A stretch of 64,000 bases of DNA from BS150m-G50 sp964517435 (GCA_964517435.1 CAZFEC010000006.1:22329-86328), one strand, 5' to 3'; counted from the first letter of the stretch, positions 1 to 9,485 are shown. Numbers and translations are program-made. Notes: a model not told the origin generated them from the sequence alone.

Positions 1-42
1 CTTCTTCAGTTACCTGTCGCCCCTGTTAATCGGAGGCAGGCG

Positions 43-1356
43 ATGAGATTTCTGGTACTGGCGGTTCTATTCGGATTGATGCTGCTTCTGCAGGGCGCCG
101 GGTTTGTTGATCCAAGCAATATCCTGGCCCGCTCCATGGTGGCGTTCGGCTTCCTGATCCTGGCCGGGACAGTGGCGGGAGGATTGACCCGCCGTTTGCG
201 CCTGCCCGGTATCACCGGTTATCTGCTGGCCGGTGTCATCTGCGGTCCCGACCTGCTGCACCTGGTGCGGGCGGATGTCCTGCAGAACCTGAATTTCATC
301 AACTCCACCGCCCTCACCTTCATCGCGCTGCTGGCGGGTGCGGAACTCAAAGTAAGCATGCTGAGGGAGCGATTGCGCGGTATCGTCTGGATCGCCGCCA
401 TGCAGGCGGTGCCGGGCATGCTGCTGATCAGCGCCGCCTTCCTGCCGATCTTCAGCTACCTGCCCTCACTGGCCGGCTACTCCTTTGCACAACTCGTGGC
501 GTTGACCCTGCTGCTGGGTCTCATTTCGGTGGCGGTTTCCCCTTCGACCACCGTGGCGGTGATCGTCGAGTCCCGCGCCCAAGGGCCGGTCAAGGACACG
601 GTCCTCGGGGTGACCATGGTGATGGATGTCATGGTGATCCTGCTCTTCACCCTGCTCGTCTCCCTGGTCGGTCCACTGCTGGCCACCGATCTGACCGCGC
701 CCAACCTGCTGCAGCTGTTCCTCGAGATCGCCTTTTCCCTGCTGGCGGGCGGGCTGACCGGCGTGATCGGCATCCTCATTCTACACTTCATCAAGCAGCA
801 CCAAACCCTCGTCATGCTGGGATTGGGCCTGCTGATCGTGGACCTCTCCCACGATTTTCACCTCGATCCGCTGCTGGTGGCGATTACCGGCGGCTTCCTC
901 ATCGCCAACTTCTCGGAATACGGTGAGCGTTTCCAGACGAACATCGAGAAAGCGTCCCTGCCGATCTTCCTGGTTTTCTTCGCGCTGGCCGGCGCCGGGC
1001 TGGATTTCGGCCGCCTGGCGGGGACCTGGCCGCTGGCACTGGCACTGGTGCTGCTGCGGATGGGCGCCAAGCTGCTGACGACCCGCTGGGGTGCGATGCC
1101 GGGGAGATTGGAGCCGACCGTCAAGCGCTACGGCTGGCTGGGATTCATCGGCCAGGCCGGTGTGTCGCTCGGTTTCGTTATGTTACTGGAGGAGCAATTC
1201 CCGGAAGCTGGCGGTTTTCTAAAACAGATCATCGTGGCGGCGATCGTGATCAACCAGATCATCGGTCCGGTGCTGCTGCAGTACGCTTTCGACCGCTGCG
1301 GCGAAACCGGCCGTGCCGGCGCGGTGACGGACAAATCGGTGGCAAGTGGCGACTGA
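43..1356 (+). CDS. CPA2-family (Kef-type) cation:proton antiporter
   Basis: A 437-residue, almost wholly hydrophobic protein with about 12 membrane segments. It resembles the membrane domain of KefB/KefC-type antiporters (Na_H_Exchanger family). The family motif GITGYLLAGVICGPDLL lies near residues 52-68, and polar residues interrupt helices in the middle (ISVAVSPSTTVAVI), as expected for an ion path. It probably exchanges Na+ or K+ for H+ across the inner membrane. There is no C-terminal TrkA-N nucleotide-binding domain, so it is the short form. The ATG is preceded by GGAGG with seven bases between. The lptF gene follows after 53 bases and may be co-transcribed. The transported ion cannot be told from sequence. 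Confidence 0.9.
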   Translation: MRFLVLAVLFGLMLLLQGAGFVDPSNILARSMVAFGFLILAGTVAGGLTRRLRLPGITGYLLAGVICGPDLLHLVRADVLQNLNFINSTALTFIALLAGAELKVSMLRERLRGIVWIAAMQAVPGMLLISAAFLPIFSYLPSLAGYSFAQLVALTLLLGLISVAVSPSTTVAVIVESRAQGPVKDTVLGVTMVMDVMVILLFTLLVSLVGPLLATDLTAPNLLQLFLEIAFSLLAGGLTGVIGILILHFIKQHQTLVMLGLGLLIVDLSHDFHLDPLLVAITGGFLIANFSEYGERFQTNIEKASLPIFLVFFALAGAGLDFGRLAGTWPLALALVLLRMGAKLLTTRWGAMPGRLEPTVKRYGWLGFIGQAGVSLGFVMLLEEQFPEAGGFLKQIIVAAIVINQIIGPVLLQYAFDRCGETGRAGAVTDKSVASGD

Positions 1357-1409
1357 CAGGTTATATTTAGAACGCTGACAGAACTGCACGCCAACCGGGT
1401 AGCCGACTG

Positions 1410-2594
1410 ATGCGACTGATCACCCGTTATATCATCCGGGAACATACCGCTTCCTTTTTCGGCTCCCTGCTGCTGATCGTCTTCATCTTCACCCTCAACT
1501 TCGCCTTCCAGGTGCTCGGCAAGATCATGGGCAAGGGTCTTTCCAGCGTCGTCATCCTGGAGTACTTCCTGCTCAACATGGCCTGGATCCTGGCGCTGGC
1601 GGTGCCGATGGCGGTGCTGATCGCCACTCTGATGGCTTTCGGCCGGCTGGCGGGCGACAACGAGATCACAGCGCTCAAATCCTCCGGCATCAACCTGGTG
1701 ACGCTGATGCGGCCGATCTTCCTGCTGGCGGTGCTGCTGGCCGGACTGCTCATCGGCTTCAACAACAGTGTGCTGCCCGCCTTCAACCACCGCGCCAAGA
1801 TGCTGCGCAAGAGTATCTACCAGAAGCAACCCACGATGAAAATGGAGGAATCGGTTTTTCAGTTCGATATCCCCGGCTATGTGTTCCTGGCGAAGGAAAT
1901 CGACCACCTCTCCGGCGAATTAAAAAGGCTGACCATTTTCGATGAGTCGGAGAAACAGCGGCGGTCCACCATCCTGGCGGAAGCGGGCAAACTGCACTTC
2001 GATGAGGAGACGGCGGAGTTCACCCTGCGCCTGTCCCGGGGGGAGATCCACCGCATCGACCGGCGCCAGGAGGACAACTACGCCACCATCGCCTATGACA
2101 GCGCTCTCTTTCACATCGAAGCGCCCGATATGCTGTTGCAGTCAAATGTATCACGTTATCGAGGCAGCCGTGAACTCGCCATTCCCCAGATGCTGGAGCG
2201 CATCGCCCACTGGCAGGAACACCCGCAGCGCAACGCCCGCCGCATCCGCTCCTACCAGGTGGAGATCCACAAGAAGTTCTCGATCCCGTTCGCCTGTCTC
2301 GTCTTCGTGTTGATCGGCGCCGTCCTGGGGATGCGGGCCGGCATGGGCAACCTGGCCGTTTCGAGCGGTCTTTCGCTCGCCTTCTTTCTTATCTACTGGA
2401 TCTTCCTGATGGGAGGCGAGGACCTGGCTGATCGCGGATTCATACCGCCCGGCATCGCGATGTGGCTGCCGAATGTACTCCTGGGTGCTTTCGGCGTCTA
2501 CCTGGTCTATAATGCCAGGCGGGAAGGGAGTCCGTTGCGGCTGCCCGGCCTGCTCAGACGGAAGCGCCGGCCGCAACCTCCGGTGGAGGAATAG
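1410..2594 (+). CDS. lptF: LptF-type permease of the LPS export ABC transporter
   Basis: A 394-residue YjgP/YjgQ-family permease. It has an N-terminal group of membrane helices, a periplasmic beta-jellyroll-like region (roughly residues 125-270) and a C-terminal group of helices. The first part matches the LptF pattern (GKGLSSVVILEYFLLNMAW, then GRLAGDNEITALKSSGIN). Together with LptG and the LptB ATPase, which is not in this window, it would extract lipopolysaccharide from the inner membrane. The gene is followed two bases later by the LptG-type gene, which is the usual pairing. No strong ribosome binding site precedes the ATG. The family call is firm; the F versus G assignment rests on local motif likeness. 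Confidence 0.88.
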   Translation: MRLITRYIIREHTASFFGSLLLIVFIFTLNFAFQVLGKIMGKGLSSVVILEYFLLNMAWILALAVPMAVLIATLMAFGRLAGDNEITALKSSGINLVTLMRPIFLLAVLLAGLLIGFNNSVLPAFNHRAKMLRKSIYQKQPTMKMEESVFQFDIPGYVFLAKEIDHLSGELKRLTIFDESEKQRRSTILAEAGKLHFDEETAEFTLRLSRGEIHRIDRRQEDNYATIAYDSALFHIEAPDMLLQSNVSRYRGSRELAIPQMLERIAHWQEHPQRNARRIRSYQVEIHKKFSIPFACLVFVLIGAVLGMRAGMGNLAVSSGLSLAFFLIYWIFLMGGEDLADRGFIPPGIAMWLPNVLLGAFGVYLVYNARREGSPLRLPGLLRRKRRPQPPVEE

Positions 2595-2596
2595 GC

Positions 2597-3727
2597 ATGC
2601 CGCTCCTCTCCCGCTACCTGCTGCGCAAGTTCTACTTCACGCTGTTGTTCATGCTGCTGGCCGTCGTCATCATTTTCCTGACGGTCGATCTGATGGAGAA
2701 CCTGAACCACTTTCTCGACAGCGAGATCCCCACCAGGCAGCTGATCATCTATTATCAGCTCTTCATTCCCCAGATTGTCTACCTGGTGATGCCGATCGCC
2801 ATTCTGCTCAGTCTGGTGATCGTTCTGGGAAGCATGGCCCGGCACCGGGAGCTGGACGCGATCAAGAGCGCCGGCGTTTCCCTCTGGCGGCTGCTGCGCC
2901 TCTTTTTCCTGCACGGACTGGTGTTGTCGCTGTTAATGCTGTACCTGGGTGAATCGCTGGCCGCCGACGCCAACCGAGAACGGCTCGATATCTACCGCGA
3001 GTATGTTCTGAAGGCGAAACGCAAGTTCAAGACGCACCTGGGGCAGGTCTACATTCAGAATGGTGAAGCGGGCGTCCTGCACATGGGGCACTACGACATC
3101 CCCCTGTCGCAGGGGCGGGATATCAATTACGAGGCGATCGGTCCCGTCGAGAGGGGCGCGGCACCAACACAACCCGACCAGCGCTTCGTGCTTTTCCGGA
3201 TCGACGCCGCGCAACTGCGCTTCGATCCCGCCGGTTATGATGATTCGACCGCCTGGGTGTTCCACGACGGCATCGTGCGCCACTTCGCGGGTGACACGAT
3301 TGTCAGCCACGAATTCGTACGCCTGGATACCGTCGATTTGAGAATTACACCGCAGGATCTCGCCAGCACCCAGCTCGACCCGACCGAGATGAATCTCCAG
3401 CAGCTGCGGGAGTTCATCACACGCCTGCGGCTTACCGGCGCCACCACCGGCAAATGGGAAGTCGACCTGCAGTCGAAGCTGGCCAATCCCTTCGTCTGCG
3501 CCATCATGGTACTGTTCGCGCTTCCCTTCGCCGCTTCCCGTCGCAAGGGAGTCGTCGCCATCGGTTTCGGCGTGAGCCTGCTGGTCAGCTTTCTCTACTA
3601 CGGTTCGATCATTCTGTTTCGCAATATGGGCTACCACAGCGCCCTCTCCCCGCTCTATGCCGCCTGGTTGCCTCATCTGGGGTTCCTGGCGCTGGGACTG
3701 CTGGCCACGACGCAGGTGCGCAAATAA
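2597..3727 (+). CDS. lptG: LptG-type permease of the LPS export ABC transporter
   Basis: A 376-residue second YjgP/YjgQ-family permease, homologous to its upstream neighbour but divergent. It shows the same plan of helices, periplasmic domain and helices, and the segment VVIIFLTVDLMENLNHFLD typical of LptG. The conserved cytoplasmic loop RHRELDAIKSAGVSLW is the expected contact with the LptB ATPase. The ATG has a strong GGAGGA site that overlaps the end of lptF, so the two are almost certainly translated from one message. The pair points to an LPS-bearing outer membrane. The pepD gene starts 13 bases downstream. Confidence 0.88.
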   Translation: MPLLSRYLLRKFYFTLLFMLLAVVIIFLTVDLMENLNHFLDSEIPTRQLIIYYQLFIPQIVYLVMPIAILLSLVIVLGSMARHRELDAIKSAGVSLWRLLRLFFLHGLVLSLLMLYLGESLAADANRERLDIYREYVLKAKRKFKTHLGQVYIQNGEAGVLHMGHYDIPLSQGRDINYEAIGPVERGAAPTQPDQRFVLFRIDAAQLRFDPAGYDDSTAWVFHDGIVRHFAGDTIVSHEFVRLDTVDLRITPQDLASTQLDPTEMNLQQLREFITRLRLTGATTGKWEVDLQSKLANPFVCAIMVLFALPFAASRRKGVVAIGFGVSLLVSFLYYGSIILFRNMGYHSALSPLYAAWLPHLGFLALGLLATTQVRK

Positions 3728-3740
3728 AACCAGAGGAACC

Positions 3741-5201
3741 ATGTCTGACCTGACCGCCGATCTGACGAACCTGGAACCGCAACCGCTCTGGGAGTATTTC
3801 GACGCCATCAGCCGCCTTCCCCGCTGTTCGAAGCGGGAGGAGCGGGTCCGTGCCTGGGTGCTGGAAAAGGCGGCCGCACTGGGACTGGATTGCCGTGAGG
3901 ACGCGACCGGCAATATCGCGATCAGCCGTCCCGCCACGCCGGGTCTGGAAGAGGCGCCGGGCGTCATACTGCAGGCGCACCTGGATATGGTCTGCGAAAA
4001 AAGCAGCTCTTCAGGGCACGATTTTGACCGGGATCCGATCCAGCTGCAGATCAACGGCAACCTGCTCACCGCGCGCGAGACGACCCTCGGCGCCGACAAC
4101 GGCATCGGTGTGGCGGCGGCGCTGGCGCTGCTGGCCGCTCCGGATCTCAAAGCGGGTCCACTGCAGGCACTCTTTACGGTTGATGAGGAGACCGGTATGA
4201 CCGGCGCCCTGGGACTCACGCCGGACTTCATCAACGGGGACTACCTGATCAACCTGGATTCGGAGGAGAGCTGGGTAATCTGCATCGGATGTGCCGGCGG
4301 AATGGACAGCATCCTGCAACCACACTGCGAGTTTTCAAATAGCGACGCCACACCCCTGCTGAAGGTCGAGATCGACGGGCTGGCGGGCGGACACTCCGGC
4401 GTCGACATCCACACCGGGCGCGGCAACGCCGTCAAAATCCTGGCCGCCCTGTTAAGCGGGCTGGGCGAAGAGATGCCATGGCAGCTGCTGGAGCTAAACG
4501 GCGGCAGTAAGCACAACGCCATCCCCCGGCAGGCAACGGCGCTCCTGGCACCCGCTGATGTCAAAAAAGCGGTCGGTGTCATCGAAACCGCTTTCGCCCG
4601 GCAGCGTGATATCTTCCAGGCACGGGAGGAAGGACTGGTTTTGCGGCTCTCCCAACCGGCCGGCGATGCATCCAGGTTGAGCGAGGAGCAGTCCCGGCAT
4701 CTGATCGGTCTGTTGACCTGCCTGCCTCACGGTGTCGCGGCGATGAGTGCCGAGATTCCCAACCTGGTGGAAACCTCGAGCAACCTGGCGATCGTCGACA
4801 TTGCGCCCGACCGTGGGGAGATCCTCCTGTCACACCGCTCCTCCTCGGCCGCGGCGCTGCAGGCGACCACCGCTCGGGTGCGGGAGATCGCCCGCGCTTT
4901 CAACGCGACCATCGAGCAGGGAAACGGCTATCCCGCCTGGCGCCCGAATCCCGCCTCCGGCCTGCTCAAACAGGCGAGCCGCATCTACCGCGATCTGACC
5001 GGTGAGCAACCGGAGATCGTTTCGATCCACGCCGGGCTGGAGTGCGGCTTGATCGGCTCCCTCCTGCCCCATCTCGAGATGATCGCGATCGGACCCACTA
5101 TCCGCAATCCCCACACACTGGACGAGCTGGTGGAAATCGACAGCGTCGCTCAATTCTGGCGCTTCCTGCGCAGGCTGGTCACCGAGCTGGTCAATCGGTA
5201 A
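3741..5201 (+). CDS. pepD: Aminoacyl-histidine dipeptidase (peptidase D, M20 family)
   Basis: A 486-residue cytosolic metallo-dipeptidase close to the usual PepD length. It cleaves Xaa-His and other dipeptides. Metal and catalytic residues are in place: HLD at 80-82, D119 in GADNGIG, the E149-E150 pair in DEETG, and D173 in LDSEE. The lid-domain motif GGHSGVDIHTGRGNA is also present. I chose the ATG at 3741 because it has an AGAGGA site seven bases upstream; longer in-frame starts would run into lptG. It probably forms the end of the lptF-lptG transcript, since no promoter is visible in the 13-base gap. Confidence 0.93.
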   Translation: MSDLTADLTNLEPQPLWEYFDAISRLPRCSKREERVRAWVLEKAAALGLDCREDATGNIAISRPATPGLEEAPGVILQAHLDMVCEKSSSSGHDFDRDPIQLQINGNLLTARETTLGADNGIGVAAALALLAAPDLKAGPLQALFTVDEETGMTGALGLTPDFINGDYLINLDSEESWVICIGCAGGMDSILQPHCEFSNSDATPLLKVEIDGLAGGHSGVDIHTGRGNAVKILAALLSGLGEEMPWQLLELNGGSKHNAIPRQATALLAPADVKKAVGVIETAFARQRDIFQAREEGLVLRLSQPAGDASRLSEEQSRHLIGLLTCLPHGVAAMSAEIPNLVETSSNLAIVDIAPDRGEILLSHRSSSAAALQATTARVREIARAFNATIEQGNGYPAWRPNPASGLLKQASRIYRDLTGEQPEIVSIHAGLECGLIGSLLPHLEMIAIGPTIRNPHTLDELVEIDSVAQFWRFLRRLVTELVNR

Positions 5202-5333
5202 TCCATTGCTACGACACACATTTCACCCAGCCTGGGACAGTATTTGTCCGGGCGAGGGACGCCGTTTGTCTTTTCGTAAGTCTTGAAAGCGAAATCTGAC
5301 TTGAGTTTTCAGCACTTAGGGGGCGAAAGTGCG
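5202..5333. other. Intergenic stretch with a small hairpin
   Basis: No coding region is supported here. The only clear element is a hairpin at 5312-5332 (GCACTT stem, 9-base loop, AAGTGC), which lies immediately upstream of the sigma-54-like site at 5334. No terminator for pepD is visible before the candidate small RNA that follows. Confidence 0.4.
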
Positions 5334-5350
5334 CTGGCACGGTTATTGTA
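5334..5350 (+). promoter_or_regulatory. Sigma-54-like promoter (alternatively a TATACT -10 box)
   Basis: CTGGCACGGTTATTGTA matches the sigma-54 consensus YTGGCACGRNNNTTGCW at every specified base except the C of the -12 GC pair, which is T here. That position is normally well conserved, so the match is strong but flawed. A sigma-70 style -10 (TATACT, 5353-5358) overlaps downstream but lacks a recognisable -35 box. Either would start a transcript near 5361-5365. Confidence 0.45.
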
Positions 5351-5360
5351 TATATACTTA

Positions 5361-5474
5361 GCGAAGTCAGGGTCCTTCTATTTTTTATCTCCTTCAATGG
5401 TTGGGCACTGGATAAATGGAATGCGTGATTTCCTCTTTTGCCCTGACTTTAAGCATTCCATTTATCCGTTTTTT
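5361..5474 (+). ncRNA. Candidate small RNA with pseudoknot and intrinsic terminator
   Basis: An inferred transcript of about 115 nt. It starts just after the promoter-like site at 5334-5358. It ends at a perfect 15-bp stem (GGATAAATGGAATGC at 5410-5424 with its complement at 5453-5467), followed by six T residues at 5469-5474. The 28-base loop contains CCCTGACTT (5441-5449), which is exactly complementary to AAGTCAGGG at the 5' end (5364-5372). Those two pairings cross, so they would form a pseudoknot or alternative folds. No open frame with a ribosome binding site fits here. I do not recognise it as a known RNA family. Confidence 0.5.
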
Positions 5475-5655
5475 ACGTCCGGACCACTACCGCAATCTGA
5501 ACTTGAGTTTCGGAAGCTCGAACCCTGTCCTCCGGCGCTGTCTTGTACTGGTCGCTTCAAACCGAAGCATTGACTGATGTACCATCGCAGGACATTATTT
5601 GCGAGCATCGGAATAACACGCTAAATTGATGCAGTACACCAAGCCAGTGAGGACA

Positions 5656-6423
5656 ATGACCGCAACCGACAACTCCCCTGTCAGCGCGAATGCGCTCTAC
5701 TTCATCGCCGATGCCCACCTGGGCAACCGCCATCACCGGCAGGCTACGCCGTCCCGCGAGCGGCTCTATGCCTTCTGGCGTTCGATTGGCCGTCCCGGCA
5801 ACACGCTCTACATTCTGGGCGACCTGTTCGACTTCTGGTTCGAATGGCCGGAGGCGATACCGCAGCGTCATTTCCAGACCCTGGTGGAACTGCGCCGCCT
5901 GGTGGAGGCTGGCGTGGAGGTGCACCTGCTGCCCGGCAACCATGATTTTCACTTTGGACCGGTGTTGCGGAGCGAAGTCGGCGTTCAGACCCACCCTGAA
6001 CCACATCGTTTCGAATGGGGCGGCAAACGCTGGCTGGTCCGGCACGGCGACGGCCTCAATCTGGACGATCACAGCTACCTTCGCCTGAAGCGGGTGCTGC
6101 GTAATCCGCTGAACATCGCGCTCTATCGCCTGCTGCCTCCCGCCCTCGGCATGGCGATCGCCGATTTCGTCTCCAGCCGCAGTTCGCGACGCCAGACTCC
6201 CCCCCCTTCCATCCAACTGCAGCATATGGAGCGCTACGCGGGCCGGCAGCTGCAGGAAGGTATCGATTTCGTCGTGATGGGCCATATCCATTATCCCACC
6301 CGCGGCGGCGCCGACCAGGGTCAATGGGTCATTCTGGGCGACTGGATCAATCAGTTCTCCTATGCGTGTTTTGACGGCAACGCTCTGCAGTTGAAGGAAT
6401 TCTCTCCTGATGACAACCTCTGA
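5656..6423 (+). CDS. lpxH: UDP-2,3-diacylglucosamine diphosphatase (LpxH-like)
   Basis: A 255-residue calcineurin-like metallophosphoesterase of the LpxH group. It removes UMP from UDP-2,3-diacylglucosamine to give lipid X in lipid A synthesis, at the inner face of the inner membrane. The four metal-binding motifs are present in order: DAH 19-21, GDLFD 55-59, GNHD 94-97 and GHIH 209-212. The start is uncertain: the ATG at 5656 has a GAGGA only two bases away, while an in-frame ATG at 5629 has no site. The gene overlaps the PBP gene downstream by 14 bases, so translation of the two is probably coupled. Its setting near LptF and LptG supports the lipid A role. Confidence 0.85.
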   Translation: MTATDNSPVSANALYFIADAHLGNRHHRQATPSRERLYAFWRSIGRPGNTLYILGDLFDFWFEWPEAIPQRHFQTLVELRRLVEAGVEVHLLPGNHDFHFGPVLRSEVGVQTHPEPHRFEWGGKRWLVRHGDGLNLDDHSYLRLKRVLRNPLNIALYRLLPPALGMAIADFVSSRSSRRQTPPPSIQLQHMERYAGRQLQEGIDFVVMGHIHYPTRGGADQGQWVILGDWINQFSYACFDGNALQLKEFSPDDNL

Positions 6424-8548
6424 GCAGAAAAAGCGCCGCTGGAGGCGTTGGCTGCCGCTGTTGCTCCTGGTGCTGGCGGTCGGCTGGTTGACCTGGCTGG
6501 TGAGCGGCGTACCCGCTTTCGACGAGCTGGAGACCTTCAATCCCCCCTTCGCTACCCGCATCTACTCGGCTGACAGCGTCCTGCTGGGGGAGTACTTCAA
6601 CGAGCGGCGGGTGTATGTGCCGCTCGGTGAAATCGCCGCCAGCCTGCCGGAAGCGACCATCGCCCTGGAGGATCACCGCTTTTACGCACACTGGGGCGTC
6701 GACCTGCTGCGGATCGTCCAGGCGATTCTGATCGACATCAGACACCTCTCCTTCCGGCAGGGAGGATCGACCCTGACGCAGCAGCTGGCCAAGAACCTGT
6801 TCCTCACCCAGGAAAAATCGATCACCCGCAAGTTACGGGAAATCCTCACCGCCATTCAACTAGAGCGCACCTACTCCAAGGCGGAGATACTGGAGATGTA
6901 TCTCACGCTGAGTTACTTCGGCCATGGCGCCTATGGTGTGCACGCCGCCGCCGGGCTCTATTTCGACAAGATGCCGCATGAACTGGAACTGCAGGAATCG
7001 GCGCTTCTGGTAGCACTGTTGCGCGCGCCGGCGCTCTATTCCCCCTGGAATCACCCGGGCCGGGCGATCAAACGGCGCAACCTGGTGCTGAACCTGATGG
7101 AGCAGCAGCAGCTGCTCACTCCCGCCCAGGCCGATACTACGCGTGCTATGCCGCTGGACGTCCGGGAGCGGCAGACCGGCAGCCGCACGCTGGCGCCATA
7201 TTTCGTCGAACATGTGCGGCAACAGCTGGAGATCATGCGGGGGCTTTCCCGACATCCCGATCCCGACTCCAACCTGCCGATGCTGCGGGAGGATATCTAC
7301 GACAACGGGCTCAACATTCACACGACACTCAACTCCCGCTTCCAGGCACTGGCGGAAACGCTGTTGACGAAACAGCTGCTGGTGCAGGATACTATCGCCT
7401 GCGATTATTTCCGCGGCCGGGGCGCCCGGGAGTACTTCCAGTTACGCCACCCGGGGGCAACACCGGAGCGGCTCGATTCGCTGCTGGCCGATACGCTGCT
7501 GCTGGACTCCCTTCTGCAGACTCATCTGCTGCCGCAGGGCGCCTTCCTGGCACTCTCCCCGCACACCGGCGACATCCTGGCCATGATCGGGGGGCGCGAT
7601 TTCGCGACCTACAAATTCAACCGGGCGGTACAGGCGGTGCGCCAGCCCGGTTCGCTGTTCAAACCGGTGCTCTACCTGGAGGCATTGGAGGCGGGTTACC
7701 CGGCGACCTTCCGTCTACCAAACCAGGACATCGTCGTGGAGGAAGCCGACGGCAAACGGTGGACACCGCGTAACTGGGACGGTTCCCGCGGAGGTGTGAT
7801 GACCCTGCGGCAGGGGCTGGAGAAGTCGCTGAACCTGATCAGCGTACGCCTGATGATGGAGGCGGTACCGCCCTATCGGGTGGTGGAACGCGCCCACAGC
7901 CTGGGTATCTCAACGCCGCTGGCGGAGGATTACACGCTGGCGCTCGGCTCCAGCGGGGTGGTGCCTCTGGAGATCGCGGCGGCATATTCCGTATTTGCCG
8001 CCCGGGGCATCTACCACACGCCGCAGGCGATCCGTAGAATCCAGGACCGCCACGGTAATTTGTTACACCGCTTTCGCAATCCGGGCGAGGTGGTGCTGGC
8101 CAACTCCTCCGCGTTTCTGATCACGACGCTGCTGCAGGGTGTTGTGGACGGCGGCACCGCGGGAGCCGTGCGATGGCGACACGGCTGTTATCTGCCCCTG
8201 GCCGGCAAAACCGGCACTACCAACAGTTTCACCGACGCCTGGTTCATCGGCTACACGCCGGATCTGGTGGTGGCGGTCTGGATCGGCATGGACGATCCCG
8301 CTTTCAAACTGGGACGCGGGCAATACGGCGGCAAGGTGGCACTGCCGGTTTTCGCGCAGTTTATTAAACAGGTTTACAGAGAGGGCTGGTACGAACCAGC
8401 CGAATTCCCGGTACCGACCGAGATCATCATCGCGGAAGTGTGCGAAGAGAGCGGCGAACCGGCTTCACCGCTCTGTCCCCGTATCGTCGACGAGTACTTC
8501 CTCGACGGCACGATGCCGCTCCAGCAGTGCCGACTCCACTCCCGCTGA
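6410..8548 (+). CDS. Class A penicillin-binding protein (PBP1A-like)
   Basis: A 712-residue bifunctional peptidoglycan synthase. A short basic cytoplasmic tail and one membrane anchor (about 14-32) are followed by a GT51 glycosyltransferase domain with catalytic E87 in the EDHRFYAHWG motif and GGSTLTQQ at 118-125. The transpeptidase domain has the Ser nucleophile S415 with K418 (SLFK), SLN at 473-475 and KTGTT starting at 600. It polymerises glycan strands and cross-links peptides in the periplasm. The length fits a PBP1A without extra C-terminal domains. It overlaps lpxH by 14 bases and is followed by the radical SAM gene after 13 bases, suggesting one operon. Confidence 0.93.
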   Translation: MTTSEQKKRRWRRWLPLLLLVLAVGWLTWLVSGVPAFDELETFNPPFATRIYSADSVLLGEYFNERRVYVPLGEIAASLPEATIALEDHRFYAHWGVDLLRIVQAILIDIRHLSFRQGGSTLTQQLAKNLFLTQEKSITRKLREILTAIQLERTYSKAEILEMYLTLSYFGHGAYGVHAAAGLYFDKMPHELELQESALLVALLRAPALYSPWNHPGRAIKRRNLVLNLMEQQQLLTPAQADTTRAMPLDVRERQTGSRTLAPYFVEHVRQQLEIMRGLSRHPDPDSNLPMLREDIYDNGLNIHTTLNSRFQALAETLLTKQLLVQDTIACDYFRGRGAREYFQLRHPGATPERLDSLLADTLLLDSLLQTHLLPQGAFLALSPHTGDILAMIGGRDFATYKFNRAVQAVRQPGSLFKPVLYLEALEAGYPATFRLPNQDIVVEEADGKRWTPRNWDGSRGGVMTLRQGLEKSLNLISVRLMMEAVPPYRVVERAHSLGISTPLAEDYTLALGSSGVVPLEIAAAYSVFAARGIYHTPQAIRRIQDRHGNLLHRFRNPGEVVLANSSAFLITTLLQGVVDGGTAGAVRWRHGCYLPLAGKTGTTNSFTDAWFIGYTPDLVVAVWIGMDDPAFKLGRGQYGGKVALPVFAQFIKQVYREGWYEPAEFPVPTEIIIAEVCEESGEPASPLCPRIVDEYFLDGTMPLQQCRLHSR

Positions 8549-8561
8549 CGGAAACCTGCTC

Positions 8562-9485
8562 ATGTATCCGACGTTGTATACTTTCAATCGTTACTGCCGG
8601 GAACACTACGGCCGACGTCTGGTCAAGGTCGTACTCGACGCCGGCGCACCCTGTCCCCATCGCAAGGGTCCGGAGGGCGGTTGCAGCTTCTGCGATCCCG
8701 GCGCCTACACGCCTGTCTCCCGGGGGCCCCTGCCGTTGCGCGAGCAGCTGGAGCAGGGAATCGCCGTCATGGGGCGGCGCTATCAGGCGGAGGCTTTCGC
8801 GGCCTACTTTCAGAGCAACACCAACACCGCCCTGCCGCTGGAACGGCTGCGGGAAATGCTGGAGACCGCGGCCGCGCACACGGACATCAAGATGATCTTT
8901 CTCGCCACCCGGCCCGACTGGCTGCAGGAGGCGGTTCTGGAGTTGCTGGCGGAGTACGGCCGGCGGTTGCCGCTCTGGGTCGAGCTGGGTATTCAATCCC
9001 TGCACGATGACACCCTCCTCCGTATCAACCGCGGGCATGATGCACGTTGCGCGCTGGAAGCCTGCGCCCGTCTGCACATGACTGCTTTACCGGTGGTGGC
9101 GCACATGATTCTCGGTCTGCCGGGGGAGACGGCGGCGATGATGAAGCAGTCGTTACGGGGCCTGGCGGACGCGGGGATCGCGGGAATCAAGCTGCACCAC
9201 CTGCAGGTGCACCGTGACACGCGTCTCGCGGCAATGTATGCCGAGGGTGCCGTGACCGTCTTCGAACTGGAGGAATACCTGCGGCTGCTCTGCGAGCTGG
9301 TTCCCTGGTTGCCGCCGCGCGCGGTCATCTTCAGGCTCTTCGCCGAAGCGCGCGACGACCGTCTGATCGCACCGCGCTGGGAACTGCCGAAGGCGACGGT
9401 TATCGATCTCATCCATAAGAAACTGGAGGCGGAAGGTGTGCGCCAGGGTTCCGCCTATACAGACTCCGCCGAGGGAGAAGTGTGA
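8562..9485 (+). CDS. Radical SAM protein, YhcC/TIGR01212 family
   Basis: A 307-residue radical SAM protein of the YhcC family, whose reaction is not established. The iron-sulfur cluster cysteines are C31, C41 and C44, in a CX9CX2C arrangement typical of this family rather than the usual CX3CX2C. Further family motifs are YFQSNTNT, WVELGIQS and AHMILGLPGE. I chose the ATG at 8562 because the Cys cluster then sits at the normal distance from the N terminus and the start lies 13 bases after the PBP stop. The stop codon overlaps the next start by one base (TGATG), so the two are translationally coupled. Confidence 0.88.
   Translation: MYPTLYTFNRYCREHYGRRLVKVVLDAGAPCPHRKGPEGGCSFCDPGAYTPVSRGPLPLREQLEQGIAVMGRRYQAEAFAAYFQSNTNTALPLERLREMLETAAAHTDIKMIFLATRPDWLQEAVLELLAEYGRRLPLWVELGIQSLHDDTLLRINRGHDARCALEACARLHMTALPVVAHMILGLPGETAAMMKQSLRGLADAGIAGIKLHHLQVHRDTRLAAMYAEGAVTVFELEEYLRLLCELVPWLPPRAVIFRLFAEARDDRLIAPRWELPKATVIDLIHKKLEAEGVRQGSAYTDSAEGEV

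Noticed and set aside
5283..5573. A 96-codon frame in the pepD-lpxH gap
   Set aside because: It runs straight through the terminator stem and has a composition unlike coding sequence; no ribosome site precedes it.
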